The notes under the pieces were generated by a model, which worked only from the letters and a program-made list of their open reading frames with translations, had not been told where the DNA came from and did not search any database. A program made the position numbers and the translations under genes. A stretch of DNA of 64,000 bases from NCBI RefSeq assembly GCF_040536835.1, contig NZ_CP159578.1, forward strand, positions 2,914,001 to 2,978,000, read 5' to 3'. Numbering within the stretch: position 1 is the first letter of the stretch; each line of letters begins with the position of its first letter. This document shows positions 18,070 to 27,800 of this stretch, one piece after another. The DNA is from Salinicola endophyticus. GTDB lineage: Bacteria; Pseudomonadota; Gammaproteobacteria; Pseudomonadales; Halomonadaceae.

Positions 18070-18116
18070 TGGTGCCCCCGATAGGATTCGAACCTATGAC
18101 CTGCCCCTTAGGAGGG
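18070..18116. repeat. attL: 47-bp direct repeat, tRNA-Arg 3' fragment
   Basis: Identical over 47 bp to 58083-58129, the 3' part of the intact tRNA-Arg(CCT) gene including the CCA. The sequence diverges on both sides. This is the left attachment site of the prophage; it holds only the T-arm and anticodon 3' half and cannot make a tRNA. Confidence 0.95.
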
Positions 18117-18327
18117 CGAAGCGCCATTATTCACACACTTTAAAATCAATCGCTTAGGTCATGCGGCCCCGTGACCACACGACAGAACGTGACGTAACCA
18201 CGCGATTTTGCGACGCCGTAGCGCACGAAATAGTCACGCTACACCAAAGCACCTACCCGCCATCTATCCCACCCTTCACATCGCGGCCACCACGCAAGCC
18301 AGTCGACACTCGCCAACTCCTTCGCGA

Positions 18328-18347
18328 TACTGTATGCAAATACAGTA
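18328..18347 (+). promoter_or_regulatory. LexA (SOS) box
   Basis: TACTGTATGCAAATACAGTA is a near-ideal LexA site (CTGT, eight bases, ACAG, with flanking TA). It lies just upstream of the DUF1654 gene, with the strong ribosome binding site GGGAGG at 18351-18356. Expression of this edge operon should follow DNA damage. Confidence 0.88.
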
Positions 18348-18365
18348 ATTGGGAGGCATCACCAG

Positions 18366-18611
18366 ATGGCCAAGCCACGCAAACCCTCGAGCTATGAGCT
18401 GCTCGCCGAGCGCGTAAGGCACCAGATCACCGGCGCCAACAACCGCGGGGCGACGCAGGTGCGACTGGAGCGCTTCGACACCGAGAGCCCGGCAGACTGG
18501 GATCGTCTGCTCGAGGAGTTCGAGACCGTCGACTATGTGACAGTGACACGCACCGCCGACGGCGAGGCGCTGGTGAGCTGGAATCCGGCCGAGGCCGAGG
18601 CGGCGATGTGA
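18366..18611 (+). CDS. DUF1654-like small prophage protein, SOS-regulated
   Basis: 81 residues. The SSYELLAERVRHQI start, the PADWDRLLEEFETVDYVTV core and the acidic end resemble DUF1654 proteins of Pseudomonas phages and islands, which also tend to lie behind LexA boxes. Function unknown. First of three overlapping plus-strand genes at the left prophage edge. Confidence 0.7.
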   Translation: MAKPRKPSSYELLAERVRHQITGANNRGATQVRLERFDTESPADWDRLLEEFETVDYVTVTRTADGEALVSWNPAEAEAAM

Positions 18612-18811
18612 TCGAAGTCACCATCGGCGCTGGATGGGTAGAGGTCGAATGCGGTGCATGCGGAACCCGAGAGAGTACCGAGGCGAGAGAAGAGATCGCC
18701 GGCTTCGTGCTCGCCGGCGATGTTTTGGCGGGCGTCCACTGCTGCTGGTGTGGACGTGATGGGCGGGAGCTGCTGGAGGGCGAGAGCGATGAATTATCGA
18801 GCGGCGCTTGA
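18608..18811 (+). CDS. Small zinc-ribbon-like protein
   Basis: 67 residues with a GTG start overlapping the previous stop (GTGA). Two knuckles, CGAC and CCWC (about 16-19 and 45-48), suggest one zinc site. Not recognised further. Second gene of the SOS operon. Confidence 0.6.
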   Translation: MIEVTIGAGWVEVECGACGTRESTEAREEIAGFVLAGDVLAGVHCCWCGRDGRELLEGESDELSSGA

Positions 18812-19097
18812 GAGCTGGGCGCAGACCCGGCGCGACCGCGGCTGGCACGAGGGCCGGCCGCCGGCTGACCAGTGGATCGAGTACCACGCGACCCATGCAC
18901 AGCTCGTCTACTCGGGCCGGTGCCGCATCGACGAGCTTGACCAGGACGACCGGCTGGCGATCGGCACCCACGCTCACATCATGCTCAATACCGGCCAAGC
19001 GCAGATCCGGTTCATGTTCTGGCGCCCGGCGGCGGCTGAGTCCCTATGGGGGCCGCGGTGCATGGACCTGATCAGCGGCGAGATCAAGCGCTGGTAG
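18789..19097 (+). CDS. Hypothetical prophage protein
   Basis: 102 residues from the ATG at 18789, which has GGAGGG 10 bp upstream and overlaps the previous gene by 23 bp. Soluble, Trp- and Arg-rich, no recognised domain. Third gene of the SOS operon. Confidence 0.6.
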   Translation: MNYRAALESWAQTRRDRGWHEGRPPADQWIEYHATHAQLVYSGRCRIDELDQDDRLAIGTHAHIMLNTGQAQIRFMFWRPAAAESLWGPRCMDLISGEIKRW

Positions 19098-19126
19098 CAT
19101 CGCCAACAGCGACCGCTCGCTCATAT

Positions 19127-19897
19127 TTACGCCACAGGCCAGCTGCAGATAAGCACCTCCTTGGCCGACTTGGCTGCACCCGCCCCCACGGTATAGCGGA
19201 TGTCGGCCGACTCGATGTGATAGCCAGCGAATATCCGGCGCACCTCGGGGTGGTCGTTGAGGCTCACGATAGCTCGCCCCTTGATCCGACCGATCATCTC
19301 CGCAATTTGCTCATACTGCTCGATGCCAAACTCGACACCATAACCCCCGGTGTCGAGATAGGGAGGGTCCATGTAGAACAGCGTGTGAGGGCGGTCGTAG
19401 CGCTCGACACAAGCCTGCCACGTCAGGTTCTCAATGAACGTCCGGGCAAGGCGCAAGTGAGCCTCGGAGAGGCTTTCCTCTAGCCTCAGCAGATTGAGCC
19501 CTGGCCGAGTCGTCGTGGATGTGCCGAAATTGTAGCTGCTCGGGTTGCCGCCGAAGGTAAGCCGCTGCAGGTAGTAGAATCGGGCCGCGCGCTGGATGTC
19601 AGTCAGCGTCTCCGGCCGCGTTATCTTCTCCCACTCGAAAATCTGTCGGCTCGTCAGCGCCCACTTGAACTGGCGCACAAACTCCTCGAGGTGGTTTTGC
19701 ACGACGCGATAAAGATTGACCAGGTCGCCGTTGAGGTCGTTGATGACCTCAACCGGGGCCGGATCTTCACGCAGAAAGAACAGCGCAGCACCACCGGCGA
19801 ATGGCTCGACGTAGCACTGGTGAGGCGGCATTAGCCGCGAGATACGCTTAGCGAGACGGCGCTTGCCGCCCATCCAGGGAATGATAGGTTTGGCCAC
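19127..19897 (-). CDS. DNA adenine methylase (Dam/D12 class)
   Basis: 256 residues from a GTG at 19897. SAM-binding motif VEPFAGGAALFF (about 30-41) precedes the catalytic motif DPPY (about 175), the order of alpha-group N6-adenine methyltransferases; PWMGGKRRLAK near the start is the Dam-type N-terminus. No restriction partner is present, so it is an orphan phage methylase that may protect phage DNA. The GTG has GGAG 8 bp upstream, but the start is buried in a perfect hairpin and lies within the com gene; expression probably needs Com. Confidence 0.9.
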   Translation of the reverse strand: MAKPIIPWMGGKRRLAKRISRLMPPHQCYVEPFAGGAALFFLREDPAPVEVINDLNGDLVNLYRVVQNHLEEFVRQFKWALTSRQIFEWEKITRPETLTDIQRAARFYYLQRLTFGGNPSSYNFGTSTTTRPGLNLLRLEESLSEAHLRLARTFIENLTWQACVERYDRPHTLFYMDPPYLDTGGYGVEFGIEQYEQIAEMIGRIKGRAIVSLNDHPEVRRIFAGYHIESADIRYTVGAGAAKSAKEVLICSWPVA

Positions 19898-20042
19898 GAG
19901 CGATACTCCGATTCCTGGGGCTCGTGGCCCTCTGGGTGTGAATGTGCCCGCACCGCGGGCATTTGATTTCGAGTAGCTGAAATTCGCTGGCACGCGCCAG
20001 CATGCGGTTACAGCGGCCGCAACGAATGTCGCTGATTGCCAT
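19848..20042 (-). CDS. com: Com-family zinc-finger translational activator
   Basis: 64 residues. Zinc knuckles C8-x2-C11 and C28-x2-C31 in the frame IRCGRCNRMLARA ... LEIKCPRCGHIHTQRA match phage Mu Com, which binds mRNA and opens the mom start. Here com overlaps the adenine methylase gene by 50 bp, in place of mom. The C-terminal 25 residues are basic and unstructured. Confidence 0.85.
   Translation of the reverse strand: MAISDIRCGRCNRMLARASEFQLLEIKCPRCGHIHTQRATSPRNRSIARGQTYHSLDGRQAPSR
19892..19929 (-). promoter_or_regulatory. mRNA hairpin sequestering the methylase start codon
   Basis: In the minus-strand mRNA a 10-base arm GGCCACGAGC (19929-19920) and GCUCGUGGCC (19901-19892) pair perfectly around an 18-base loop. 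The GUG start codon (19897-19895) is in the 3' arm and the GGAG Shine-Dalgarno (19909-19906) is in the loop. This has the layout of the Mu mom translation-inhibition stem that Com relieves. Confidence 0.8.
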
Positions 20043-20191
20043 GTCAAGCCTGTTGTCGCGTGGACGGTTGGCCTAGACTCACATCGCCTCGCGCGAGGCG
20101 GGGAGCCCTGGCCGGCTTGCAGGCATGGACTGCTTGTCGGGTCCGGCGCGCGGTGTTGCAGCACCCGTGCCGGTCGCTCCTCTCTTCTGGC

Positions 20192-20629
20192 CTATTCGGC
20201 CACTAACTTCTCCCACGTTACCGCCAGCGCCTCATCGGGCGTCTGGGCGTCGTTGATCGTCCATTCGCCGCGGTGGCGCACGCCGGTGAATTCCTGCCAC
20301 TGAATCATCGCATCCGCGCGCGTCAGCACGGCGCGGCAGAGATCCGCCAGGGTCTCGGTGCCGGTGGTGCCGTTTCGCCCGCGCAAGATACCCGCCAGCG
20401 CCGGGGTGGCGGGTGCTTCGCCCTGCTCGCCGGCATCCAGCCACGCCTGGTACGCGGTGGCCTCGCTGAGCTGCTGGGTCCAGCCCAGCCGCTCGACCTC
20501 GGGGTAATCCCGAACCAGCGGCCGCGCCGCAGCGTCGTAAGCGTCATTGAGGCGCTTGAGGGCGACGGCCTGGGCCGCCGCCAGCTTCTCGGCATCCGTC
20601 GGCGCTGGGGTATGGGTGAAAGTGCCCAT
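20192..20629 (-). CDS. Prophage protein, candidate tail-fibre accessory
   Basis: 145 residues, soluble. Starts at the ATG overlapping the previous stop (TGATG), with GGGAGG upstream. Its place after the fibre gene suggests a fibre assembly or accessory role, but no family was recognised with confidence. Confidence 0.6.
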   Translation of the reverse strand: MGTFTHTPAPTDAEKLAAAQAVALKRLNDAYDAAARPLVRDYPEVERLGWTQQLSEATAYQAWLDAGEQGEAPATPALAGILRGRNGTTGTETLADLCRAVLTRADAMIQWQEFTGVRHRGEWTINDAQTPDEALAVTWEKLVAE

Positions 20630-21003
20630 CAGATTGTTACCTCCCGTTCCTGCGTGAGCGCTTCCCAGGCCGCCAGCCGCTCGGCATAGTCCGCCTCGGG
20701 CTCGGGGTGGTAGTCGATGACTTCGCCGGCGTCGTCCGTTACCGGCGTGTGCTGCATCTCGCGTTCGGGGCGCGGGCCGTACCAGCCCAGCGCCCATACG
20801 GTCAGCTCACCGCCCGATTTCTCGGCGCGCAGGATCGGGCAGACCGGCAGCGTGTCGCTTGCGAAGCCGTCGAATTCGCCATCGGGGGCGTCGGTGAAAT
20901 CGAAAGTGTCGGTATGCTCGCCGATGGTGACAGTCAACACCGGCCCGGCTGCCCTGTATTGAGCGGTATTGTCGCTTCGCTGGGGTAGCATGATCAGCTT
21001 CAT
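20629..21003 (-). CDS. Hypothetical prophage protein after the tail fibre
   Basis: 124 residues from the ATG at 21003, six bases after the fibre stop, with GGGAGG upstream. Beta-rich N-terminal half (VLTVTIGEHTDTFDFTD), then an acidic helical C-terminus with AERLAAWEALTQE. Resembles small proteins encoded after Pseudomonas tail-fibre genes; function unknown. Confidence 0.65.
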   Translation of the reverse strand: MKLIMLPQRSDNTAQYRAAGPVLTVTIGEHTDTFDFTDAPDGEFDGFASDTLPVCPILRAEKSGGELTVWALGWYGPRPEREMQHTPVTDDAGEVIDYHPEPEADYAERLAAWEALTQEREVTI

Positions 21004-21008
21004 AGCTC

Positions 21009-22496
21009 TTACTTCCACCTCCCTATAGCTTGCAGGAACACATAGGCTGCCGCGTTTTCTTCAAAAAAAGGTGCAGAAATGTCTGTCTTGAATATATCCA
21101 CAAAGACATGCTGATTACTCGACTTGCTTATCAATGCCACCTGAACGCCATCTTTGTCATATGAGGGGTATAGCTTTTTATCGGAACCACCCGGGACATA
21201 GTTGTTAGCATACTCCATTGTTGCGAGCGGTCGCGGGTTAATCACCGCGTGCGGATATGTCCAGCGAAACTGCAAATAGCGCTCTGAAGACGACGACCTA
21301 ACCGCCATCGCCTCGAAAGTCATCACCAGCGAACCATCAGCGTACTTGATGTAACGACCGTTGCTGTTCTCGCCGCTCTCGATGACGCCTGGTAGACCTG
21401 CGCCGACAGAGCCGACCATGTTTTTGTTGTTGACGAAGGTGAGCGCTTCAATACCGCCGTCAGCGGTTTTCCGCAGCGTGTATAGCGCAGTACTATCTGG
21501 AACAATCCACACCGCGTTAATCAGCGAGCCTGACTTGCGGGTCAGAGCGATACCACCATAGTAGTTGGACGACCCTGGCAGGCCCTCTGTGTTCGCGCCA
21601 TTGAATTGAAAGAAAGTGCCATATTCAGGCAGATTAGCTGGCTCTGTGATGATTTGAGACCCTGCAGAGCCAATACCAAAAGCCCCCGCCTCCAGCAGCT
21701 CACCAGCGGCGGTACCCACATTCCGTGTCGCCGCTGTTCCAACTTCATTGGGCAGCCCCGAGCCGCGCCGATGCATGATGTCGGCGGCGTTCATCTGCGC
21801 GGCGGAATTCGCTGCCGCCGAGGCGCTATCCGCCGCCGCGGACGCACTATTGCCAGCACTAGTCGCACTCGCCTGGGCCGCTGTGTGGCTGTCTCTTGCT
21901 GCGTCGGCGCTGTTGACGGCTTTGGTCTCGCTGCCCTTGGACAGGTCAGCGCTGCGCGCGGCGGCGCTGGCACTATTGACCGCCAAGTCTTTGGCACTGG
22001 TCGCCGAATCGGCGCTGTCAGCCGCGCTGGTTTCGCTGGCCTTGGCAGCATCCTCGCTGGCCTTCGCGGCCGCGGCGCTATCGCTCGCCGCCGTCGCATC
22101 CTGGCCGGTTTGCACGCGATCGGCAGCCGTGGCCTGGGCATCGGCGGCGGCACTGTCGCGCGCATCGATCAGGGCTTGGCTAGAGCCGATACGCGCATTG
22201 GCCTCGGCCAGGGCGTCGGCGGTGGCCTGCTGGCTGCTCGCCGCGCGGTTGGCGCTGGTCGCGGCAGCGTTACGACTGGCCGCCGCTTCGTCGCGCAGGG
22301 TTTCGCACGCGGCGGCGAACTGCTGGGCCGCATCGGCGCGGCCCTTGGCGTATGCGGCCATCGATACCGCCCCCGACAGGCAGGGCACGAAGCGGGTCAT
22401 ATAGCCAATACCGTCGAGCCCGGTATTAGGGTCGGCGTCGTCGCTGTAGGTCTGGCCATCGCCGCCGTAGGCCGCCGGGAATGTGACTTCCGCCAT
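21009..22496 (-). CDS. Tail fibre protein
   Basis: 495 residues. Residues 1-45 form a short head domain; about 60-240 are an Ala/Ser/Asp-rich heptad-like region typical of trimeric fibre coiled coils; the C-terminal 250 residues are beta-rich and should be the receptor-binding part (GTFFQFNGAN, NGRYIKYADGSLVMTF, FLQAIGRWK). The motif NGRYIKYADG is common at the ends of phage fibres. ATG overlaps the upstream stop by one base. Confidence 0.85.
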   Translation of the reverse strand: MAEVTFPAAYGGDGQTYSDDADPNTGLDGIGYMTRFVPCLSGAVSMAAYAKGRADAAQQFAAACETLRDEAAASRNAAATSANRAASSQQATADALAEANARIGSSQALIDARDSAAADAQATAADRVQTGQDATAASDSAAAAKASEDAAKASETSAADSADSATSAKDLAVNSASAAARSADLSKGSETKAVNSADAARDSHTAAQASATSAGNSASAAADSASAAANSAAQMNAADIMHRRGSGLPNEVGTAATRNVGTAAGELLEAGAFGIGSAGSQIITEPANLPEYGTFFQFNGANTEGLPGSSNYYGGIALTRKSGSLINAVWIVPDSTALYTLRKTADGGIEALTFVNNKNMVGSVGAGLPGVIESGENSNGRYIKYADGSLVMTFEAMAVRSSSSERYLQFRWTYPHAVINPRPLATMEYANNYVPGGSDKKLYPSYDKDGVQVALISKSSNQHVFVDIFKTDISAPFFEENAAAYVFLQAIGRWK

Positions 22497-23371
22497 TACA
22501 GGATCTCCTGCAGGTTGAGCTGGTTGGTGTAGGTGGTCTGGTAGGGGTGCACCAGCGGGTCGAGCGATGCCTGGCGCGCGATCATCGAACGCGCGAACTC
22601 GATCGGGCTGGGCTTGACGCTCTGCACGAACAGCACCTCGCCGACGATGTCCTGGGTGCGCTGCAGGCGGTGGATGCGCAAGAACGCCTCGTTTTCCGAA
22701 AGCCAGTCGAGGGAGAGCTGTACCGTGCGCTTGGGCGTGAAGCGCTCGAAATATTCGGTACGGCTGGCATCGCGGGCGGTGGTCACCTCGGTGCCGCTGT
22801 CGTAGCCGTACTGCGGCCCCAGGCTCATGTTGTATTCGGGCTGCCACGCATCGCTGACGAACACCCGGCCCAACGTCAGCGCGCCGTCGAGGTTGGATTC
22901 ATCGAACAGCTCGACGTGTATCCGGCTGGCAATCTGCTGGTCGTCGAGAAACACGGTCAGCAGCGGCGTATAGCTGCGCCGGGTCTCCTCCTGCATGCGC
23001 CGGTTCCAGAAATTGGAATTACCCCACACCACGTCGCCGATGCCGTAGACGATCGGCCACACATCGCGGCGGCCGCTGTCCCACACCAGGTCGGCGCCGG
23101 CCTGGTCGCGGTAGACGCGCACCCGCACCTGCGCGGCTGCGCTCATGTTGTGCGCGGGAATCGCTACCACCGAGACGGGGCGGCGCTGGGGCAATACCAG
23201 GGTGAACTGCGTAGCGGCAGGGTCGAGCCCCGCGGTCTTGGCCACCACCGAAAAGCGCCGCTCCTGCACGTTGGCCAGCGGCAGCGTGTCGACGTAGGCG
23301 CCGCCGCTGAGCGTGGCGTCTTCGATGTAGTTGGGCCAGCCCAGTACCACACGCTTGGGGTCTAGTGCCAT
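22496..23371 (-). CDS. Phage tail/virion structural protein
   Basis: 291 residues. Beta-sandwich-like, with SVVAIPAHNMSAAAQVRVRVYRD resembling galactose-binding-like folds in tail-tip proteins, and a C-terminal VQLSLDWLSENEAFLRIHRLQRTQDIVGEVLF stretch. Sits between the tail-tip protein and the fibre; likely part of the distal tail or adsorption apparatus. Confidence 0.65.
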   Translation of the reverse strand: MALDPKRVVLGWPNYIEDATLSGGAYVDTLPLANVQERRFSVVAKTAGLDPAATQFTLVLPQRRPVSVVAIPAHNMSAAAQVRVRVYRDQAGADLVWDSGRRDVWPIVYGIGDVVWGNSNFWNRRMQEETRRSYTPLLTVFLDDQQIASRIHVELFDESNLDGALTLGRVFVSDAWQPEYNMSLGPQYGYDSGTEVTTARDASRTEYFERFTPKRTVQLSLDWLSENEAFLRIHRLQRTQDIVGEVLFVQSVKPSPIEFARSMIARQASLDPLVHPYQTTYTNQLNLQEIL

Positions 23372-23374
23372 CGG

Positions 23375-24826
23375 TTATCCCCACAGGTCGATTTCGAGGG
23401 TGTTGCGCTGCGCATCCATGCGCGCGCCGGTGACCAGCAGCACCCGCCCAGCGGCATAGCCCAGTCGCGGGGTCACCACCTGCACGGCGCTGCCGACTGC
23501 GATCGGGCCTATCTCGCTGAGCGGGGCGGTAAGCGTGACGAGATCCCGCCGCACGCCGAGCAGTGCGACCAGGTCATCGGCCAGCGTCTGGGCGGCGGTG
23601 AGATCCGCCAGAAGGCTGTCGAGCGTGGTCGAGCCCGCCAGCGGGTGGCGTGTCAGCGTCTCGTCGCGGCGCGCGTTGGCCGCCCGGGTCTGCTGGGCAA
23701 GACGCGCCCGGCGGGCGTCGCTGACGCTGCCGGCCACATCGCGCTGCGTCGTCTCGATGCGGTCGGCGTTGATCGTCACCCGCCCCACCGGCAGCGAGTT
23801 ATCCCCCGCCCCGGCGGCGCTGCGCTGAATGTCGACGATGGCGTGGTCGGGAATGGTGACGCCGTGCGCCTGTGGTGCCTCGAGACGGCGCAGGCGCAAC
23901 ACGCCATCGGCGTCGACGTTGAGATACCCACCCACCGACACCGCCAGCCGGTCGAGCAGGTCGAGGGTGTCGCTCGGCTCTGTCACGTAGAGCCGCACCG
24001 CGCCAAGGCCGTTGAGCGCCGACACGTCGACGGCGGCCACCGACCAGCCCCGCTCAGTCGCCAGGGTGGCGAACACGTCGCCGGCGTTGGGCGCCGCGGT
24101 GGTGGCGTCCAGCGTCACCGTGCCGGCAGGCGAGGCTCCCAGGCGTACATAGCCGCGGTAAGCGCGCCATTCTCCGGCCGCCGGGGCGGTGCCCTGCAGC
24201 GCCGCCAGCGAGTCGTAGGCGGCCCCCTGGGCCAGCGGCGCGCCGTTGTCATAGACCGCCGTCACCTCGCAGTCATCACGCGCGGACACCTGGTAGATCA
24301 GCCGGGCGCTGTTGACCAGTACCGGGGTGGCGTTGGCCACCTCACCGAACACCAGCGGCTTGGGCTGGCCGCCGATGTCGTCAGCCGTGCCCTCGAGCCC
24401 ATCCGGCAGCACGTTGTCACCGGCATAGGTCGCTTGGGGGTGTGGCGTCTGCAGCGGCTCCAGCGGGCCGCGCAGCACCACCGAGACGCGATCGGACTCG
24501 AACGCCAGACGCGCCACCGTGCCGCTTACCACCGTGCGCCGGGCCGCCCCCGCGCCCTGGCTGATCACCGCGTGACGACCATCCACGGCGTAATCGACCA
24601 GCGCATCGAGCGCGCCGTCGACGTTGATCAGCGTGGTCTCGCCGTAGCTCGAGCGGTCACCGGCGATCAGTGAGCCCGCAAAAAGCCCGGCTCTGAATAG
24701 GCCGGGCTGATCGATGCGCGGATCAAAAGCGCGGTCGTCGGGGTCGTCATAGCGCCCCAGCGAGTAGCGCAGCGTCACCGCCTCGCCCCCAGGGTCGAGG
24801 GCGTCCATCTCCAGGGTCCAGGTCAT
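23375..24826 (-). CDS. Tail tip / baseplate hub-like protein
   Basis: 483 residues. N-terminal domain with YSLGRYDDPDDRAFDPRI, a middle beta region, and a helical insertion at about 370-400 (DARRARLAQQTRAANARRDE). Position directly after the tape measure, where siphophages encode distal-tail and hub proteins, supports the role. Overlaps the tape-measure stop by four bases. Confidence 0.65.
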   Translation of the reverse strand: MTWTLEMDALDPGGEAVTLRYSLGRYDDPDDRAFDPRIDQPGLFRAGLFAGSLIAGDRSSYGETTLINVDGALDALVDYAVDGRHAVISQGAGAARRTVVSGTVARLAFESDRVSVVLRGPLEPLQTPHPQATYAGDNVLPDGLEGTADDIGGQPKPLVFGEVANATPVLVNSARLIYQVSARDDCEVTAVYDNGAPLAQGAAYDSLAALQGTAPAAGEWRAYRGYVRLGASPAGTVTLDATTAAPNAGDVFATLATERGWSVAAVDVSALNGLGAVRLYVTEPSDTLDLLDRLAVSVGGYLNVDADGVLRLRRLEAPQAHGVTIPDHAIVDIQRSAAGAGDNSLPVGRVTINADRIETTQRDVAGSVSDARRARLAQQTRAANARRDETLTRHPLAGSTTLDSLLADLTAAQTLADDLVALLGVRRDLVTLTAPLSEIGPIAVGSAVQVVTPRLGYAAGRVLLVTGARMDAQRNTLEIDLWG

Positions 24827-27800
24827 GCGCGGGCCTTCTCCAGTCGTTTATCGGACTCCAGGCGCTCGAGCGAGCGGTTACCCTGCTCGGTCGCCGCGAT
24901 CTGCCGGCGATGCCCCTCGGCGCTGACGCGCACCCCGGCCGCGGCGTGCTGCTCGAGACGGCTCAACAGCTCGGCGTTTTGCTGCATCAGCCGGTTGTTG
25001 TCACGCATCATCGCCGCCAGCCGCTCGTCGACGCCCGAAGCCGCCGGTGGCGGCATCACCACCGGCGGCAAAGCGCCATCGAGAAACGCGCGCACGGCCG
25101 GCGCCTCGGCGGCGGTGGCCACGAACTCGCCCTGGTGTAGCTCGGCGCGGTAGCCGTCGAACGGCACGTAGTCGAGCCCGTTGGCGTGGCTGCCGTCCAG
25201 CGCACTCAGCTCGCGCCGGAGATCGGCGATTTTGTCGACGTAGCTTTTGCGGTAGGCCAGGTCGCGGGCGATCTCGGCGGCGTACCAGAACGCCGGGTCG
25301 CCCTCCTTGGCCACCTTGGCGCGGAACACGTCATAGTCAGCCGTCAGATAGTTGCGGCTCTCCGCGATCGATAGCAGCCGCTCGAAACGCGCACTACCCA
25401 CGTCAATGCCGGTCTCGCGCTCGGTGCGCGATTCCCAGGCATCGACCTGGCCATCGAAGCGCGTCACATTCGATTGCGCCTGTTTGATCTGCGTTTCCAG
25501 CGCGGCGCGCTTGGCTTCCTTGGCCCGGGCGTCCGCTACCTGCTGCTGCTCGGCCTGCAGCGCCGCGGCGCGCTCGCGCTCGATGCGCGCCATCTCCTCC
25601 TGAGCCACGCCCAAGGCGCCGATCGCATCGCGCAGCGACACCATGTTGCCGTTGAGATCTACGAACTGATCGGTTGTCCGCGTCATCTCGCTGGTCAGGC
25701 TGGTGAGCTTTTCCAGCTGCTCCAGCGAGCGCTGTTCGAGCGACCCGGTGTTGTCGCCCACGGCATCGGTCGCGCCCTTGATCGCCTCGAGCGCACTGAT
25801 CTGGCCGTCACCGTCGGTATCGAGCTGCGTGAAGATCCGCTTCAACTGCGTGTCGCTGGCCAGCCCTTGGAAATACTTCCCGAACTCGCCGTAGTCGATC
25901 AGCCCATCCAGGCTGGTATCGATCCGATCGAACATCGGATTCAGGGCGCCGGCGATGCCGCGCGAGAGTCCGCCCAGCCGGGCGTTGGTCAGCTCCTGGG
26001 CGGTGAGCAGGCCATTGCCGTCGGCGTCCACCTGGGCGATCAGGCGGCGGATCTCCGAATCGGTAGCGATCGGCGACAGTGCCTTGCGCACCTGGTCGTC
26101 GGTCAGTGCCTTGTCGCCGTTGGCGCGCAGCTGGCTCATCAGCACGTTGGCCAATACCGAGTCGGTCGGCATGCCGCGGATGATCACGGATTCGAGACCC
26201 GACACCACTGCGTCGCCGTTGAGATCCAGCGCCCGCACCATGGCCACCAGCTGCGCATCGGTGGCCTTGCCGTTCATCACCAGCTTGAGCTGGTCACGGG
26301 TCAACACGCCGTCGATACCGCCGGCCAGCGCGTCGAAATACCCCGAGAGACGATCCGCGATCGACGACGGGTTGTCGCCGCGCAGCACCGCCGAGAGGTC
26401 ATCGGTCAGGCTCGAGGTCTGCGCCAGTAGCGCCTGCTTGATCTCGTCGGCGATGTACTCCTCGGCCGACACCTGGTCGGGCAGCGAGCCGAGCGCGTCC
26501 AGCACGTCATCCCGGATCGACTGATAGCCGGTGCCGCTGCCGTAGTACCCCTGACCCGCATTCAGGTACTGGTCGGCATATTGGGTGATCGACTCCAGCG
26601 CCGAACGGTCGCCGTTCTGCGCCAGCACCAGCTGCCGCGCGAACTGGGCCTGGCTCTCCTGCAGGTCGGCCGCCGGCGCGCCGCCGGTAGCGTTCTGCTG
26701 GTCGATCCAGCGGCTGATATTGCCCAGGGTGCCCGCCAGCGCATCGCCGGCGCTGGCTAGCGCCTGCTGGTAGTCCGTCACCGCTTTCTGCGCGTCCTGG
26801 TGCGCGGCCTTCTCGTCCTGCAGCGCCCAGATACGCTCCTGAATCGGGCGCAGGCTTTCGTCGATCGACGCCAGCTCGCGCTGACGCTGCAGGGTCAGCG
26901 CGGCCTGATCGCGACCCAACAGCCCGAGCAGGTCGAGCTGCTGCTGGTAGGCTTGGTCGTTGAACTGCCCCAGCGCCTGGGCGGCGGCCGCTTTGGCGCT
27001 ATCGACACGTCCCTGGGCCTCCCGTGCCAGCTCGTCAAACTGGGCGTTGATCTGCTCGGTCACCTGGTCGAGCTGTTCGAACGCCCCGACCAGCTGCAGC
27101 GCGGCAACGTAGGTTTTCTGGCCGCTCTCGGTCATCAGGTCGAGAGAGCGAATCAGCGTCTCGAGCCCGCCCTTGTCGGTCACGCTCTCACCGGTGGCGC
27201 GGTTGAACGCCTCGAGCTGTTCACCCACCGCGCGCAAGGCGTTGGCCCGGCGCTGCTCGTCGGTCAGGTAGGTGTCGGCGTAGCGCTGCTGCAGCGCCGA
27301 GAGGCTGTCTATGCCGCCGGCCAGGGTGGCCAGGGTGTTGCTTGCCGCCACCGCCCCATCGGCCAGGGCGTCGAAGTGCAGGCCGAGGAGATCGGTCGCG
27401 CTGGTGACTGCCTGATAGTTGGCCGCCGAGGTCTGGATATTGGCCATGATCTCGTCGAGCGAGGCTTTCGAGGTCGTGGCCACCTGCTCGGCGTAGTCCT
27501 GCACGACGCCGCCCAAGCCGTCGATCAGGTTACCCAACTGCAGGGCCTGGGCCAGCCGCGGCGCCAGCTGCTCGGCGTTGTCGGCGGTAATGTCGCCGAC
27601 GCGCTCGATCAGGGCATCCCCCACGTCGCTAGAGCTGGCCAGCAACGCGCGCTTGATGACTACCATCCGGTCGCTGAGGATGTCCGCCAGCGGGTCGTTC
27701 TTGACCGAGGTGTAAAACCCGTTCATCGACTGGGTGACGGCGTCGATCTGATCGGCGTCCGCACCGCTGGCGATGATGTTGTCGAGCGCCTGCAGGGCGT

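Noticed and set aside
18070..18145. A second tRNA-Arg gene at the left prophage end
   Set aside because: Only the 3' 47 bp are present; the D-arm and acceptor 5' strand are missing.
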